Source: Paenibacillus xylanexedens (GTDB lineage: Bacteria; Bacillota; Bacilli; Paenibacillales; Paenibacillaceae). Taken from it: a stretch of DNA of 64,000 nt. A program made the position numbers and the translations under genes. The DNA is taken from NCBI RefSeq assembly GCF_007676705.1, contig NZ_VEBF01000002.1:1612001-1676000 (forward strand), in the 5' to 3' direction. The stretch's first letter is position 1, and every line of letters starts with the position of its first letter. This document shows, piece by piece, positions 34,940 through 44,496 of the stretch. A model generated the notes under the pieces. The model worked only from the letters and a program-made list of their open reading frames with translations. It was not told the origin of the DNA and made no database searches.

Positions 34940-37696
34940 TTAAACAAACTTCTTCACTGTGTCCGGGGCAAAATAAACTTCTGCATCTAATGACAACCAC
35001 TGAACTCTTGCAAAACTAAGATCAATATCTGGTTCTTGTTCCGATCTTATAAAGATTGTCATGCCTTTCTTCAGGCAACTTGATACATAAGGTAACCATT
35101 TACTTTTTTCTGCATTTGACCCAACTATAATTTCAATGGTCTCCGTTTTTGAGTGGTGTACAGAATTAGGATTGCTTACCCCTGCAATTCCTTGTTCCTG
35201 AAGCAACGTTTTGATGACATGTTTCCATCTTTCTTTCCAAATATTTTTATTGAATGCCTTAGAGACTTCGATCGCATTCTCACCAAACTTCTTCATCAGT
35301 TCCGGATCATTCAAGCAAGTTCTTACCGCTTTCTCTAGTGAAGCTTCATCCGGGTGGATTAACAATCCATTGTGATTGTCAATGATGATATCAGTAAGTC
35401 CACCTACCCGGGTGGCAATTACAGCATTTCCCGTAGCACAAGCTTCTAAACAAGAGAGACTGGTGCCTTCACTGTAAAGTGTTGGAATCAGTACGATATC
35501 TGCATTTTTATACACAGCGTGCATATCTTCTGGCTCACTGTGGTAACAATATATTCTTCCTTTCCATTTCTCCATCTTGTCATAAATGGCTTGCAGATCC
35601 TCTGGGAATCCCTTTCCCACGAAATGGAATTCTGCATTAGGATAATCATTTAATATGCTATCAACTATTGCAAGAGTAATATATAATCCCCGAGGCCTAT
35701 ACAATCTTCGCGGGTACACAATTCTTATTTTTCCGTCTTCTTCTCTCTTCACTGGGAAAAATTCAGTCCCATCCACATAATTAGGAATAGTTTCTATTTT
35801 TAATGATGTACTATAGGATACGGTTTGAAACCAATTGGCGGTGTTCGTGTCTACGGATACAACCCTTTGGAGATCATTTGCACTCTGGATGTATCTCTCG
35901 TTAACATTCCAGAACTGATCACCATTCTCAAACTGACTATGTGGCGAATCCCATGCTACTCCATGACTTATTCCTATACTAGGGTGTGCTACATTAGGAT
36001 AGGATTGGAAAAATGCAGAATAGATATTCAGCATAGAGTGCCCTTTAACCATGTAATCAAACCTCCGACTAAAAGATAAGAGATTCTCCATGGTGAATTC
36101 TTCCATATCAAGTTTCTCATGACCTAAACTGTAGACATCTATATCTCTATATTTGCGATACCAGGAATAATGACCGTATTGGTAAATATTCAGGTTCATC
36201 CCCAAGTCCGCACATACCTCATGAAGATCTACAAGATAGCGCTCTGCACCACCAGAATAATAATTCTCCCCTTTATAATCTAAGAAGGTAGCTGCAAATA
36301 CATTGACTTGTGTTTGATCATGAGCTTTATTAGCAAGAACAGGTAAAAATGAAGGGATACTCTCAGAAAGTTCCAGAATGGTAGATGTTCTACGACTCCA
36401 CTGATTTTCATTAGCAATTTTATGAAGATGTTGAGTTGCTCTAGTATCCATTCGCCAAAACGATGAATCTAAGGATGTAAACTCATCAGTATTGACTAAA
36501 GTGATACCAGGACCGCTATACTTCAACACTTCTGCTATACGAGTAGTTATAATTGGTTTACCTATTGCACAGTATTCAAAGAACTTTACAGGAGAAACTG
36601 CGTTTGTTAGATCATTTACCAAAAAAGGTATAATCATAGCATCAAAAAATGCAGTATAATTCTTCAACTCTGAATATGGTTTAGGTCCTAACAAATGTAC
36701 ATTTTCTGGAAATTTTATATCAGTAAGACCACAATGGCCTATCAAAATAATTATTATACCTTTCTGATTTGCCAATTTTGTAATAAGTTCCACGTCGAAC
36801 CATTCTTCAATCGCTCCATAGTACCCAATCGTCTTGTTGCCTCGCTTTATGAAAGGAGATAGATCCTCTGGCATACTGATTTTTTGGTTATTCAAATCAA
36901 AATCTTCAATTTTCACAGCGTTCGGCAAGTACACTGCATCTTTACGTTTTGAGACATATTCTGATAATGCTTGTGCGGAATACGTAACAAGATCGGCTTC
37001 ATATAAATTTTGATAATGTGCCGCTAACATACCTTTATCATAGAACGAGAAAAAATCAACTCGATCTAGAACATCATACCAAATTGTTTTATGTGGTAAG
37101 TGTTCAATCCAGGCATTTTGCATTAACCAAGAATTCAGAACTAACACATGATACGTCTGAAGTGCTTGGAGTAGATGACTCTGATTGGATATGACATACA
37201 TTCGATCTTGTTCCTTATGTATATTCATACTTTGTGATGTATCGCAAAAGAAACAAAGGTATCCTCTTTTAGCCAAATCTAACATCATTTGTTGGGGCCT
37301 TTGTACTGGATTCCAATGTACAGCATTTGGATACACTACAATCCCAATATATTCATTTTCCTGAATAATGTTCACAATACGGATTGCTTCTTCAGTGATA
37401 GGAGACTCCACAACCATTTTATAATATTTATTCTGGGCGCTATACTCTGTAAAATATAACAAATCATATTTAGCTAACTCATAGTTTTGAGTAACCACTC
37501 TTTCATTAAGCTGCTTTATAGCTTCATTTTTTTCGATAGCCACTATCTCACGGTTAGAAAATTCTGCATTCAAGCTCTCCAACTTCATTTGCAAATCTTC
37601 TTTAATCAGTTGTATCTGATTTGTTGCCGCTCGTATATTTTTAATTTCCTGAGGAACAATTGAATATGATTTAGATGTGTTGTTAGTTATCGTCAT
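34940..37696 (-). CDS. Tandem GT4-type double glycosyltransferase
   Basis: The 918-aa protein has an N-terminal coiled coil (about 20-90) and two consecutive GT-B modules. Module one (about 115-440) contains VVYPNAVHWNPVQRPQQMM, ADLVTYSAQAL, LPNAVKIEDF and PVKFFEYCAIGKPII. Module two (about 465-835) contains YYSGGAERYLVDL and the GT4 donor motif EGTSLSCLEACATGNAVIATRVGGL. Both modules retain the donor-side Glu, so it may add two different sugars. A C-terminal stretch (about 860-918) is extra. ATG at 37696 follows GGGGAG by 7 nt; the gene overlaps the preceding one by 14 nt. Confidence 0.85.
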   Translation of the reverse strand: MTITNNTSKSYSIVPQEIKNIRAATNQIQLIKEDLQMKLESLNAEFSNREIVAIEKNEAIKQLNERVVTQNYELAKYDLLYFTEYSAQNKYYKMVVESPITEEAIRIVNIIQENEYIGIVVYPNAVHWNPVQRPQQMMLDLAKRGYLCFFCDTSQSMNIHKEQDRMYVISNQSHLLQALQTYHVLVLNSWLMQNAWIEHLPHKTIWYDVLDRVDFFSFYDKGMLAAHYQNLYEADLVTYSAQALSEYVSKRKDAVYLPNAVKIEDFDLNNQKISMPEDLSPFIKRGNKTIGYYGAIEEWFDVELITKLANQKGIIIILIGHCGLTDIKFPENVHLLGPKPYSELKNYTAFFDAMIIPFLVNDLTNAVSPVKFFEYCAIGKPIITTRIAEVLKYSGPGITLVNTDEFTSLDSSFWRMDTRATQHLHKIANENQWSRRTSTILELSESIPSFLPVLANKAHDQTQVNVFAATFLDYKGENYYSGGAERYLVDLHEVCADLGMNLNIYQYGHYSWYRKYRDIDVYSLGHEKLDMEEFTMENLLSFSRRFDYMVKGHSMLNIYSAFFQSYPNVAHPSIGISHGVAWDSPHSQFENGDQFWNVNERYIQSANDLQRVVSVDTNTANWFQTVSYSTSLKIETIPNYVDGTEFFPVKREEDGKIRIVYPRRLYRPRGLYITLAIVDSILNDYPNAEFHFVGKGFPEDLQAIYDKMEKWKGRIYCYHSEPEDMHAVYKNADIVLIPTLYSEGTSLSCLEACATGNAVIATRVGGLTDIIIDNHNGLLIHPDEASLEKAVRTCLNDPELMKKFGENAIEVSKAFNKNIWKERWKHVIKTLLQEQGIAGVSNPNSVHHSKTETIEIIVGSNAEKSKWLPYVSSCLKKGMTIFIRSEQEPDIDLSFARVQWLSLDAEVYFAPDTVKKFV

Positions 37697-38546
37697 TGAG
37701 AGACTCCCCAAAAATCATTTTAATTAATGCTTCATAACATCCTTCATAGGGTTTCCATATCATTGAATCATGTCTTAAAAGCGTATACCTCTTCCACTTC
37801 CGATCGGAATAAGTAACTAGATCCGCAGCTTCGAGCAACTCAAAATGCTTTAATTTTGAGGCTGCCTGCTCTCCCCACAGTAGGTCGCTATTATTGCACA
37901 CATCATACCAAATATACTTTTCTTCAATTAAATCTAGAAGTGCTGTTTGTTGTACAGAATTCACCAATATTAGAGGTACGATATTTACAGACTTTAACCA
38001 ACTTAATAGTTGAACTTCGCTTTTATACACATAGTTGTTTTCTGAAATACACTCAACATCTTTTTCTATATCCCTTTCAAAATGAAAACATACATAATCT
38101 CTATTAGCCAAATCACCCAATAATTCATTAGCCCGCTTAATTTGAAAATCCATCCCATCTAATGAGATGATCACCTGCTTGAGTTGTCCGTTTTCTAATG
38201 GGATACGACGAAAGCATTGAGTATCAACAGAATCATACGTTGCTTGGTAATAATGTTTCCTATTTGTATAATCATTTTCATAAGGAACCTGTAATCTAGC
38301 ATTATTCAAAGATATTTCCAAACTCTCAACCTGAATTTGTAATATTTGTAAGTTTTCCGCACGATCATTAATTTGAAGATCCATATTTGTTAATTTCTTT
38401 AAGATGGTTTCTGTTTCTTTTTCTAAGTTAATAATTTCAAGTGTCTTTTTTTTATATACCGACTTCAACTTATCTAATTGAATTTCCAAATGTTCCTGAT
38501 CTAAACGTTTATCTCCGCTGGAATCCATATTTATTTGATTAATCAA
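37683..38546 (-). CDS. Truncated GT-B-like protein with coiled coil
   Basis: The 287-aa product has a long N-terminal coiled coil (about 15-85) and then a domain similar to the first half of the first module of the neighbouring tandem glycosyltransferase: YIWYDVCNNSDLL against IWYDVLDRVDFF, and AADLVTYSDRKWKRY against EADLVTYSAQALSEY. The donor-binding half of a GT-B enzyme is absent, so catalysis alone is unlikely; a partner or scaffold role is possible. Start is TTG at 38546 after GGGGGTAGGGTAGC, or less likely ATG at 38528. Confidence 0.75.
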   Translation of the reverse strand: MINQINMDSSGDKRLDQEHLEIQLDKLKSVYKKKTLEIINLEKETETILKKLTNMDLQINDRAENLQILQIQVESLEISLNNARLQVPYENDYTNRKHYYQATYDSVDTQCFRRIPLENGQLKQVIISLDGMDFQIKRANELLGDLANRDYVCFHFERDIEKDVECISENNYVYKSEVQLLSWLKSVNIVPLILVNSVQQTALLDLIEEKYIWYDVCNNSDLLWGEQAASKLKHFELLEAADLVTYSDRKWKRYTLLRHDSMIWKPYEGCYEALIKMIFGESLNDDN

Positions 38547-38563
38547 GCTACCCTACCCCCTGG

Positions 38564-41494
38564 TTAAACAAAACTTAAATACATCCATTTTTTCTTCAAT
38601 TTCCCATGCAACTCATTCCAACCACCATGACTGCCCAACTCAATTTTTGACGAAAGTGATTTTTCATGAATCCGATAGTAATAGAGAGGTTCCGAATGAT
38701 AAACGATCTTACCTTGCAGTGCAATCCGAATGGCAAAATCTCTATCCTCTATTCCAAATAATGATTCGTCAAATGCTCCCGATTTACGCAATATGTTCGT
38801 TCTCCAAAAAAATGAAGGTCCACTGTTCTGTAATCCATTAAGTTTGTAGTTGAGTTCTTTTTTTGTACCTATGATAATCCCGTCTTCATCCACATGATAA
38901 TATGATGAATATGCAGCTACCGCTGTTGGGTCACTTTCCAGTTTCAAAACCATTTTCTCTATCCATTTGGAGTGAGTAAAATTGTCGGCTGATGTCCAGG
39001 CCATAATGGACCCTGTAGCTTTAGTAATCCCAAAATTCAATGCACTAGGAATCCCCGAATTTTCCTTGGTTCTAAAATATTTAATTCTACTATCAAATTT
39101 GTATCTATCCACATATTGCTTGATATCAACGGTTGAACCATCATCAATAATGATTAATTCCAAATTAACATAACTTTGCGCGAGGATACTTCTAATACTC
39201 TCAGACAAATATTGGGTATCATTGTAGACAGGTAGAATGATACTCACCAAGTTATCTTTTTCTACAGCGGAGATTTCCAGATCAGCTGTAATATCCTCCC
39301 TCTTAAACAATAAAGCCCAATCTTGTAGATTCAAATGTTCAAACATCAGACCCAAAATTGATTTACCATTAGGTGAATCCTGGAATATACTCAGTATGGT
39401 ACGTATTACCTTATCTACACCCTCATCTTTGTATTGAGCCTGAATGATCTCAACTAAACGAAAAGCACATTCCAAATTTTTATATGAAGATACTTCCAGA
39501 CTTTGACGCATACTTCTAATAGCTTGATCCGCATCCCCTAGTTGCCACTGTAACTCTCCGATCTGCGCCCACCAGTGAGTCTCCAGAATTTTCAGGTGCT
39601 TTGTTTCAATAATTGGATTTGCTTCAAGCACTTCGTTCAATAATTGTATGGACTCGTTTTTCATTTCATCAACAGTTACATTCTGTGCAAGCTTGCTGTG
39701 TACGTAAATAAAATCAAAAATATCTTTGTCAGTTAAATCACTATCTATCATGTCATAAACAATATTAGCTGCTTCGTCAATTTTCTCGAGGCAAATATAA
39801 GCAAGTGCTTTGAAAAATTGAGATGTTTGCCAGAAGGTATCTTCAATCGAAGTCGATTGTTTAATTACTTCTTCATATCTCTGACACCCAAAATTCGTTA
39901 ACATCTTATTGAACTCTGGAAAAAATGAGATTCTCTTCATATGATCCTTCTGTCGCTCATTCGGAACCATAAGAGGTTTTTCTAACGTAATCATGTTCTC
40001 TTGATAGTTATCACCACTGTTCAAGTAGTTAATTTCCATCTTGGAATCATTATATGCTGCATGTCGTACATCCCAAATCCGTGTTTCATGCCACGAATAG
40101 CCCACCCGTTCAGAAAATCTGTTAATAACAATTTCATTTTGGAAATGATTAATAAAATTAGTGAACGTGTCCACACCAAATTCTGAAGTTAAACGTTCGT
40201 TAGCTTCCCATTTCCATAGGTAATCGGTTTTATTTTGCTTTGTGAAACTGAGAGCTGCTTTTTGCCAATCTGCTTCATAAATAGGTTGTATTTTATTTTT
40301 TTTCCACAATATTTTAAGCTGTTGCTCAACTGGAAAGTTCTTGTCACACCATACTCCAATATTGTAGTTTATATCTTTTAAGTTCTCTTTAATGTGAAGG
40401 ACTAACTCTTCCCAATCAGATTCAAGATCAGGATAAGTAACCAGAATTGCCAGATTCATCTCTTTTACCTCTTTCATTGAAATGTTCCCATGTAAATTTT
40501 TATATGATTCTTGTCTTCGATTATAAATTTGTTTCCTTGAGGATATGAAATAATCAGGAAAGAATCCATTTTCCTTCCTTAATGAATCAAACCATGCATC
40601 AAACCATCTTAGCGATTCTTCCCAAAGCGATTGACTAAAGCATAATTCCCCAGCGATGCAATATGGATCTGAGTAATAAGGTAATTCTGCCACAGAACGC
40701 TGTATCAGTGATTGAGCCGCATCGATTTTTTCCAGTTGTACATTGGACATGATGCTATAATAATAAGATTGCGCCCTACTATATCTTCCAGTCAATGGTA
40801 TATTCTCCAAGGCTTTCACAGCGTTCAGGAGACTCTCATTGTAATCACCACAATTGTAAGCCTCATTGGCTATGTATCTGAAAGTTAATGGGTTAGAGGG
40901 GGTCACCGTTAATTCCTTAGTTAAAAGTTCCATGTTTCTTCGATGCTTGTGTTCTTGAAATTCGGGGGAGTATCCAGAATGTATTATCCAAGCAAATGGA
41001 CAGCTTTGAATTGTTTTCTGAAAATCACTAGTAGAAGAATCACTTAAAGTCTCATGAACGATTCCTGTGTATCGAAAAAATTTAGGGGTAAACAATCTTT
41101 CCGCATGTGTAAGAGCGATCAGTTCCTTGGGCTCTCCAGTTCTTATATGTCTTACTTCAAGCATAAGCACATCGGTATGATTAAAGTTTTTTTTCTGTAA
41201 CCAGTCTCTAAAACTAACTTCATTTGACCAAACAAACGCTTCATCGGAGTCCAACCACAAGACCCAGTTGTCATTTTGAACGATTTCAAGACAAAAATTT
41301 CTCGCCTTCGAAAAATCGTCACACCAAGAAAATGAATGAATCTCTGCTCCCAACTCTGAAGCAATTAAAACCGTAGAGTCATCTGATCCTGTATCTACGA
41401 CAATTACTCTGTCTACATGATTTTTCAAACTACTTATAGCTAAGCCTATTGTATCTTCGTTATTTTTCGTAAGTATACACGCAGAAATAAACAT
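38564..41494 (-). CDS. Multidomain GT2-TPR-GT2 glycosyltransferase
   Basis: The 976-aa protein has an N-terminal GT2 domain (1-230: ILTKNNEDTIGLAISSL, VVDTGSDDST, WLDSDEAF with a DxD), a TPR-rich and GT-A-like middle (about 230-740) and a second GT2 domain (about 750-960: SIILPVYNDTQYL, IIIDDGST, WTSADNFTHSKW, GIEDRDFAIR). It resembles TPR glycosyltransferases common beside Paenibacillus surface-glycan genes. It may initiate and elongate a glycan. No membrane segment. GGGGG precedes the ATG. Confidence 0.88.
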   Translation of the reverse strand: MFISACILTKNNEDTIGLAISSLKNHVDRVIVVDTGSDDSTVLIASELGAEIHSFSWCDDFSKARNFCLEIVQNDNWVLWLDSDEAFVWSNEVSFRDWLQKKNFNHTDVLMLEVRHIRTGEPKELIALTHAERLFTPKFFRYTGIVHETLSDSSTSDFQKTIQSCPFAWIIHSGYSPEFQEHKHRRNMELLTKELTVTPSNPLTFRYIANEAYNCGDYNESLLNAVKALENIPLTGRYSRAQSYYYSIMSNVQLEKIDAAQSLIQRSVAELPYYSDPYCIAGELCFSQSLWEESLRWFDAWFDSLRKENGFFPDYFISSRKQIYNRRQESYKNLHGNISMKEVKEMNLAILVTYPDLESDWEELVLHIKENLKDINYNIGVWCDKNFPVEQQLKILWKKNKIQPIYEADWQKAALSFTKQNKTDYLWKWEANERLTSEFGVDTFTNFINHFQNEIVINRFSERVGYSWHETRIWDVRHAAYNDSKMEINYLNSGDNYQENMITLEKPLMVPNERQKDHMKRISFFPEFNKMLTNFGCQRYEEVIKQSTSIEDTFWQTSQFFKALAYICLEKIDEAANIVYDMIDSDLTDKDIFDFIYVHSKLAQNVTVDEMKNESIQLLNEVLEANPIIETKHLKILETHWWAQIGELQWQLGDADQAIRSMRQSLEVSSYKNLECAFRLVEIIQAQYKDEGVDKVIRTILSIFQDSPNGKSILGLMFEHLNLQDWALLFKREDITADLEISAVEKDNLVSIILPVYNDTQYLSESIRSILAQSYVNLELIIIDDGSTVDIKQYVDRYKFDSRIKYFRTKENSGIPSALNFGITKATGSIMAWTSADNFTHSKWIEKMVLKLESDPTAVAAYSSYYHVDEDGIIIGTKKELNYKLNGLQNSGPSFFWRTNILRKSGAFDESLFGIEDRDFAIRIALQGKIVYHSEPLYYYRIHEKSLSSKIELGSHGGWNELHGKLKKKWMYLSFV

Positions 41495-41516
41495 CTGTTC
41501 CCCCTAAATTTCAGGA

Positions 41517-41555
41517 CACCCCAAAGTCACTACATGTTGTAGCAACTTTGGGGTG
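41517..41555. repeat. Strong hairpin between SLH and glycosyltransferase genes
   Basis: CACCCCAAAGT (41517-41527) and ACTTTGGGGTG (41545-41555) form an 11-bp stem with an inner TACA/TGTA stem. On the minus strand it is not followed by a T-run, so it may be a leaky terminator or an RNA-processing or stability signal letting the short SLH transcript exceed the long operon transcript. Confidence 0.65.
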
Positions 41556-41562
41556 GATTAAA

Positions 41563-42258
41563 TTAAATAGACGGGTCACTATTGGAGATTTTTTCACCTT
41601 TGTCGAGTAAATTATTAGCCGCTTGTTTGAAAGTTTCATATTTTTCATTTTTAATGAAACTATCTGTAACTATTGCTACTTCTTTACGAGTCACCTGATT
41701 TTTCGGGTTGAATTGACCATTATCTGAAGACAGCAATTTAGCATCGATTGCTGCTTGAACGTATGGTTTTGCCCAAGCGCTGACACTATCTTTATCCGAG
41801 ATCGTCAGATTGTCTCCTTTACCAATAATGCTTGTTTGAGTAACACGAACCAAAATTACTGCAAGTTCTTCTTTGGTAATTACATCATTTGGTCTGAACT
41901 TACCAGCAGAACCTGTAATTACTCCTAGTTTTTCCAGAGCATCGATATACTTCAATCCCCAACTATCAGTACTTACATCCTTGAAATTAACGCTGGGGTT
42001 ATCCGCCAATTTAAGATTTAAAGATCTAGCTAAAATCGCTGCTACCTGAATCCGTGTCAGTTTGCCATCCAGATTCATATCTCCATTTTGGTTACCTGTT
42101 AAAACACCCTTCTCCATGAGTTCCTTAACTATAGCCTGAGTTGCATCAGGTGTTACTTTCTCATCTGCAGCATATACAGATGCTTGCCCGGCGAGAGAAG
42201 TCGCCAAAAGAGTTGATGATAGTACATATTTAGTGATTTTATCCTTTTTTCTTTCCAA
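41563..42258 (-). CDS. Secreted protein with three SLH repeats
   Basis: The 231-aa product has a signal peptide (cleavage near VYA-ADEK) and three S-layer homology repeats (about 45-95, 95-155, 155-215), with FKDV, WGLKYIDALEKLGVITG, KFRPNDVITKEELAVIL, AWAKPYVQAAIDAKLL and FNPKNQVTRKEVA. SLH repeats bind pyruvylated secondary cell-wall polymer. There is almost nothing beyond them, unlike true S-layer proteins. TTG start follows AGGAGG by 8 nt. It opens the glycosyltransferase and ILEI operon. Confidence 0.9.
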   Translation of the reverse strand: MERKKDKITKYVLSSTLLATSLAGQASVYAADEKVTPDATQAIVKELMEKGVLTGNQNGDMNLDGKLTRIQVAAILARSLNLKLADNPSVNFKDVSTDSWGLKYIDALEKLGVITGSAGKFRPNDVITKEELAVILVRVTQTSIIGKGDNLTISDKDSVSAWAKPYVQAAIDAKLLSSDNGQFNPKNQVTRKEVAIVTDSFIKNEKYETFKQAANNLLDKGEKISNSDPSI

Positions 42259-42314
42259 AATGCCATCCTCCTAGTATTTACTATGTATGCTTATTGAAAC
42301 ACCTTCAACATATT

Positions 42315-42343
42315 ATCATACTAATCCAATTAATTCCTGTAAA
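42315..42343 (-). promoter_or_regulatory. Promoter of the SLH/surface operon
   Basis: On the minus strand TTTACA (42338-42343) and TATGAT (42315-42320) are separated by 17 nt, giving a plausible sigma-A promoter 57 nt before the SLH start codon. Confidence 0.45.
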
Positions 42344-42465
42344 TTAAGATTATAAAAATATATTTATTTCCATATTTTAAAAAGAAAATGATTTATCAAG
42401 TCAAGTGCTACATTTTCTCTGTAAAAGAATCGTGAACGGCTCTGAAATGAACGTGCAGCAAACTA

Positions 42466-42690
42466 GGACGTGTCTGAGAACTAAAAGGTTTGCCATGTGA
42501 TATGATTTGAGAAAAAACGATTGGAGCATGAGTCATGATTCAAAGACGGTATTAACTAAGCGATGAACAATGGTTGTTCTGCTTGGCGTGACCTACCATA
42601 AGAACGTTATGGTTCGTGGAGAACGGCCTACAGTCGTTTCTGCAAATGGAGAGATACAGAATTAATTACTGGTCACTATCTTCCAAACGC
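42466..42690 (+). pseudogene. IS5-family transposase remnant
   Basis: A terminal-repeat-like TGTCTGAGAACTAAAAGG (42471-42488) precedes ATG at 42535, which reads MIQRRY-stop-LSDEQW, the standard N-terminus of IS5/IS427-type transposases (RRYELSDEQW) with Glu changed to stop. The next block, in a shifted frame, reads SAWRDLP-stop-ERYGSWRTAYSRFCKWRD, again typical. About 35 codons between the two blocks are missing and the right end is lost. Dead insertion sequence at the edge of the AT-rich surface operon. Confidence 0.75.
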
Positions 42691-42800
42691 TTCAACTATT
42701 ATAGTAATAGTATAAGGAAACACTATATTTGAAATGGTACACGAGTCATAAGTAATTCACTCCCTTCCTGAACAAGAGAACGCGACCTAGATCGCCACTC

Positions 42801-43532
42801 TCATCCAGATTCCTTTTCCAACTGATTTCCATGGAATGCCTTCAAAATAAAAGCCCGATCTGGAACGTTCAATCGTTCATACGATTTCAGATACTCCCTA
42901 TTGTCATATGGAACGCCAATGAATTTCACATCCAGTTTGCCCTCTTGGAGATCTACGATCCCATATCTGGCAATGGAAAGATCGTTACAGCCTAAAGCGC
43001 CCGGATTCAGATAAATTCGTTGATCTGTCTTATAATAATGAAGAATGTGATGATGACCAAAACAAACCAAATCATAGTTCGTATCCTGATACCTTGCATC
43101 CAATTTGGTTCCGGATGATTCTTTATCGATAACATCCAGCTTGTCGTTGTTCATATGATAGTGAGTCAAAAGGAACTGATGTCCTTCTACCTCTTTTTCA
43201 ACGAATTTTGGTAGAGCTTGTATTCTCTTGATCGATTCTGCACTCAAATGCTGACCAATCCATTCGTGATGCTCGGCCATGCCTTTGTGCCCTTCTAATG
43301 GACCCTTATTTTGAAGCAAACTCAATACGGCCTCTTCGTGATTCCCTGAGATCGCTATCATATTTTCACGGCTGTATAACATCTCAATCACTTCATTGGA
43401 GTAAGGGCCAATACCGATCATATCCCCCAAACAAAATGTATGCTCAACATCCACTCTGGAATCGATATCAGCCAATACCGCTTGAAGCGCAGGAACATTC
43501 CCATGAATATCGGTTAAGATGGCAACCTTCAT
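42801..43532 (-). CDS. Metallophosphoesterase (YfcE/MJ0936-like)
   Basis: The 243-aa protein shows all calcineurin-like metal motifs: DIHGN (Asp8, His10), GDMIGIGP, GNHEEAV, THYH and GHHHILHYY. Such enzymes hydrolyse phosphodiesters or phosphomonoesters with two metal ions; substrate unknown. Its ATG overlaps the stop of the GNAT gene upstream (ATGA), so the two are translationally coupled. Confidence 0.9.
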   Translation of the reverse strand: MKVAILTDIHGNVPALQAVLADIDSRVDVEHTFCLGDMIGIGPYSNEVIEMLYSRENMIAISGNHEEAVLSLLQNKGPLEGHKGMAEHHEWIGQHLSAESIKRIQALPKFVEKEVEGHQFLLTHYHMNNDKLDVIDKESSGTKLDARYQDTNYDLVCFGHHHILHYYKTDQRIYLNPGALGCNDLSIARYGIVDLQEGKLDVKFIGVPYDNREYLKSYERLNVPDRAFILKAFHGNQLEKESG

Positions 43533-44473
43533 TGTGATTCCTCCTCTGGAATATACATTGTCTGAATCTCCTGTACGCCCGGAATAAATCCCATATTCAG
43601 ATATACGGACTCGGCATCATTGCCCTGCATCACATACAATCGCAGAACGGGATACTCACCCTTAAGCGCATTCAATGCTCTCTGTAACATCTGTGTAGCA
43701 AGCCCTCTTCCTCTATATGCCGGGCGAACACCTATGCTATATACGGCAGCCTGATTATCTTGCAGACAAAGACGACAGTTGGCAATAAGCTGTCCCGTTT
43801 CCTTGTCATATACAAGCGTGGACGCTTGGGTCAGAATTTCATTGGTATAATTAGGGTCATCGCTTGGTATGAAATCTGTAAGCGTTGTATGTTTTCTTCG
43901 TGTAGCTTCAAGACTTCCTGCAAAACTATCCAGATCACATTGAGCAATCTCAGCCTCATTCACATACTTTCGAGTACCCGCTTCATCTTCGATAATTTCC
44001 AGACTCTTTACAGTTACCCTGCTGTCCCACTCGATCTCAAAATGATCTGTAGGCCGCTGCATCCAGCGACATCTAAACTCCACTGGCCAGAATCCTGCTC
44101 TTGCGTATAGATCGACTTGGTCTGGAAGAATCTCAAAGGTCAGAATGCGTTTCGTGCGATCCGACCACTGTAATAATTTATGCTTCAGAAGCTTCAATAC
44201 CTCAAAGCACTGCTGGAATGGCGGGATAAAAAACAAATGATACATCCGGTTAGGCTCCATTCTCACGCCACCTATTTTGCTTTCCCCTTTGTAAATCCAG
44301 TACGCACTGATCTTGGAAGAACTGAACTCTTCTTCCCTGAAAAATCCGACATAACGCATATCATAATAAACCGTGCAATATAATCCCCATTCGGCAAAAT
44401 CAGCTTTGCGAATCGAATATTCATCCGACAGATCATATTGAAGAATATCTGTAGACCACTCAGTTAAACCCAT
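43529..44473 (-). CDS. Two-part GNAT N-acetyltransferase
   Basis: The 314-aa product has a C-terminal GNAT domain (about 170-310) with motif A IGVRPAYRGRGLATQMLQRAL and motif B NDAESVYLNMGF. The N-terminal 150 residues look like a second, degenerate GNAT fold without the CoA loop. The ATG at 44473 follows GAGGAGGAATTACGT; an earlier frame start lacks a site and would overlap the upstream gene. Confidence 0.83.
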   Translation of the reverse strand: MGLTEWSTDILQYDLSDEYSIRKADFAEWGLYCTVYYDMRYVGFFREEEFSSSKISAYWIYKGESKIGGVRMEPNRMYHLFFIPPFQQCFEVLKLLKHKLLQWSDRTKRILTFEILPDQVDLYARAGFWPVEFRCRWMQRPTDHFEIEWDSRVTVKSLEIIEDEAGTRKYVNEAEIAQCDLDSFAGSLEATRRKHTTLTDFIPSDDPNYTNEILTQASTLVYDKETGQLIANCRLCLQDNQAAVYSIGVRPAYRGRGLATQMLQRALNALKGEYPVLRLYVMQGNDAESVYLNMGFIPGVQEIQTMYIPEEESQ

Positions 44474-44496
44474 ACGTAATTCCTCCTCAGTTTTAA

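Noticed and set aside
37683..38546. Frameshifted or split glycosyltransferase with the next gene
   Set aside because: The downstream gene has its own start, ribosome site and two full modules, so the short protein is not simply its missing half.
41563..42258. SLH gene as the S-layer protein itself
   Set aside because: It is only 231 aa and consists almost entirely of the anchor repeats; a structural S-layer protein would need a large additional domain.
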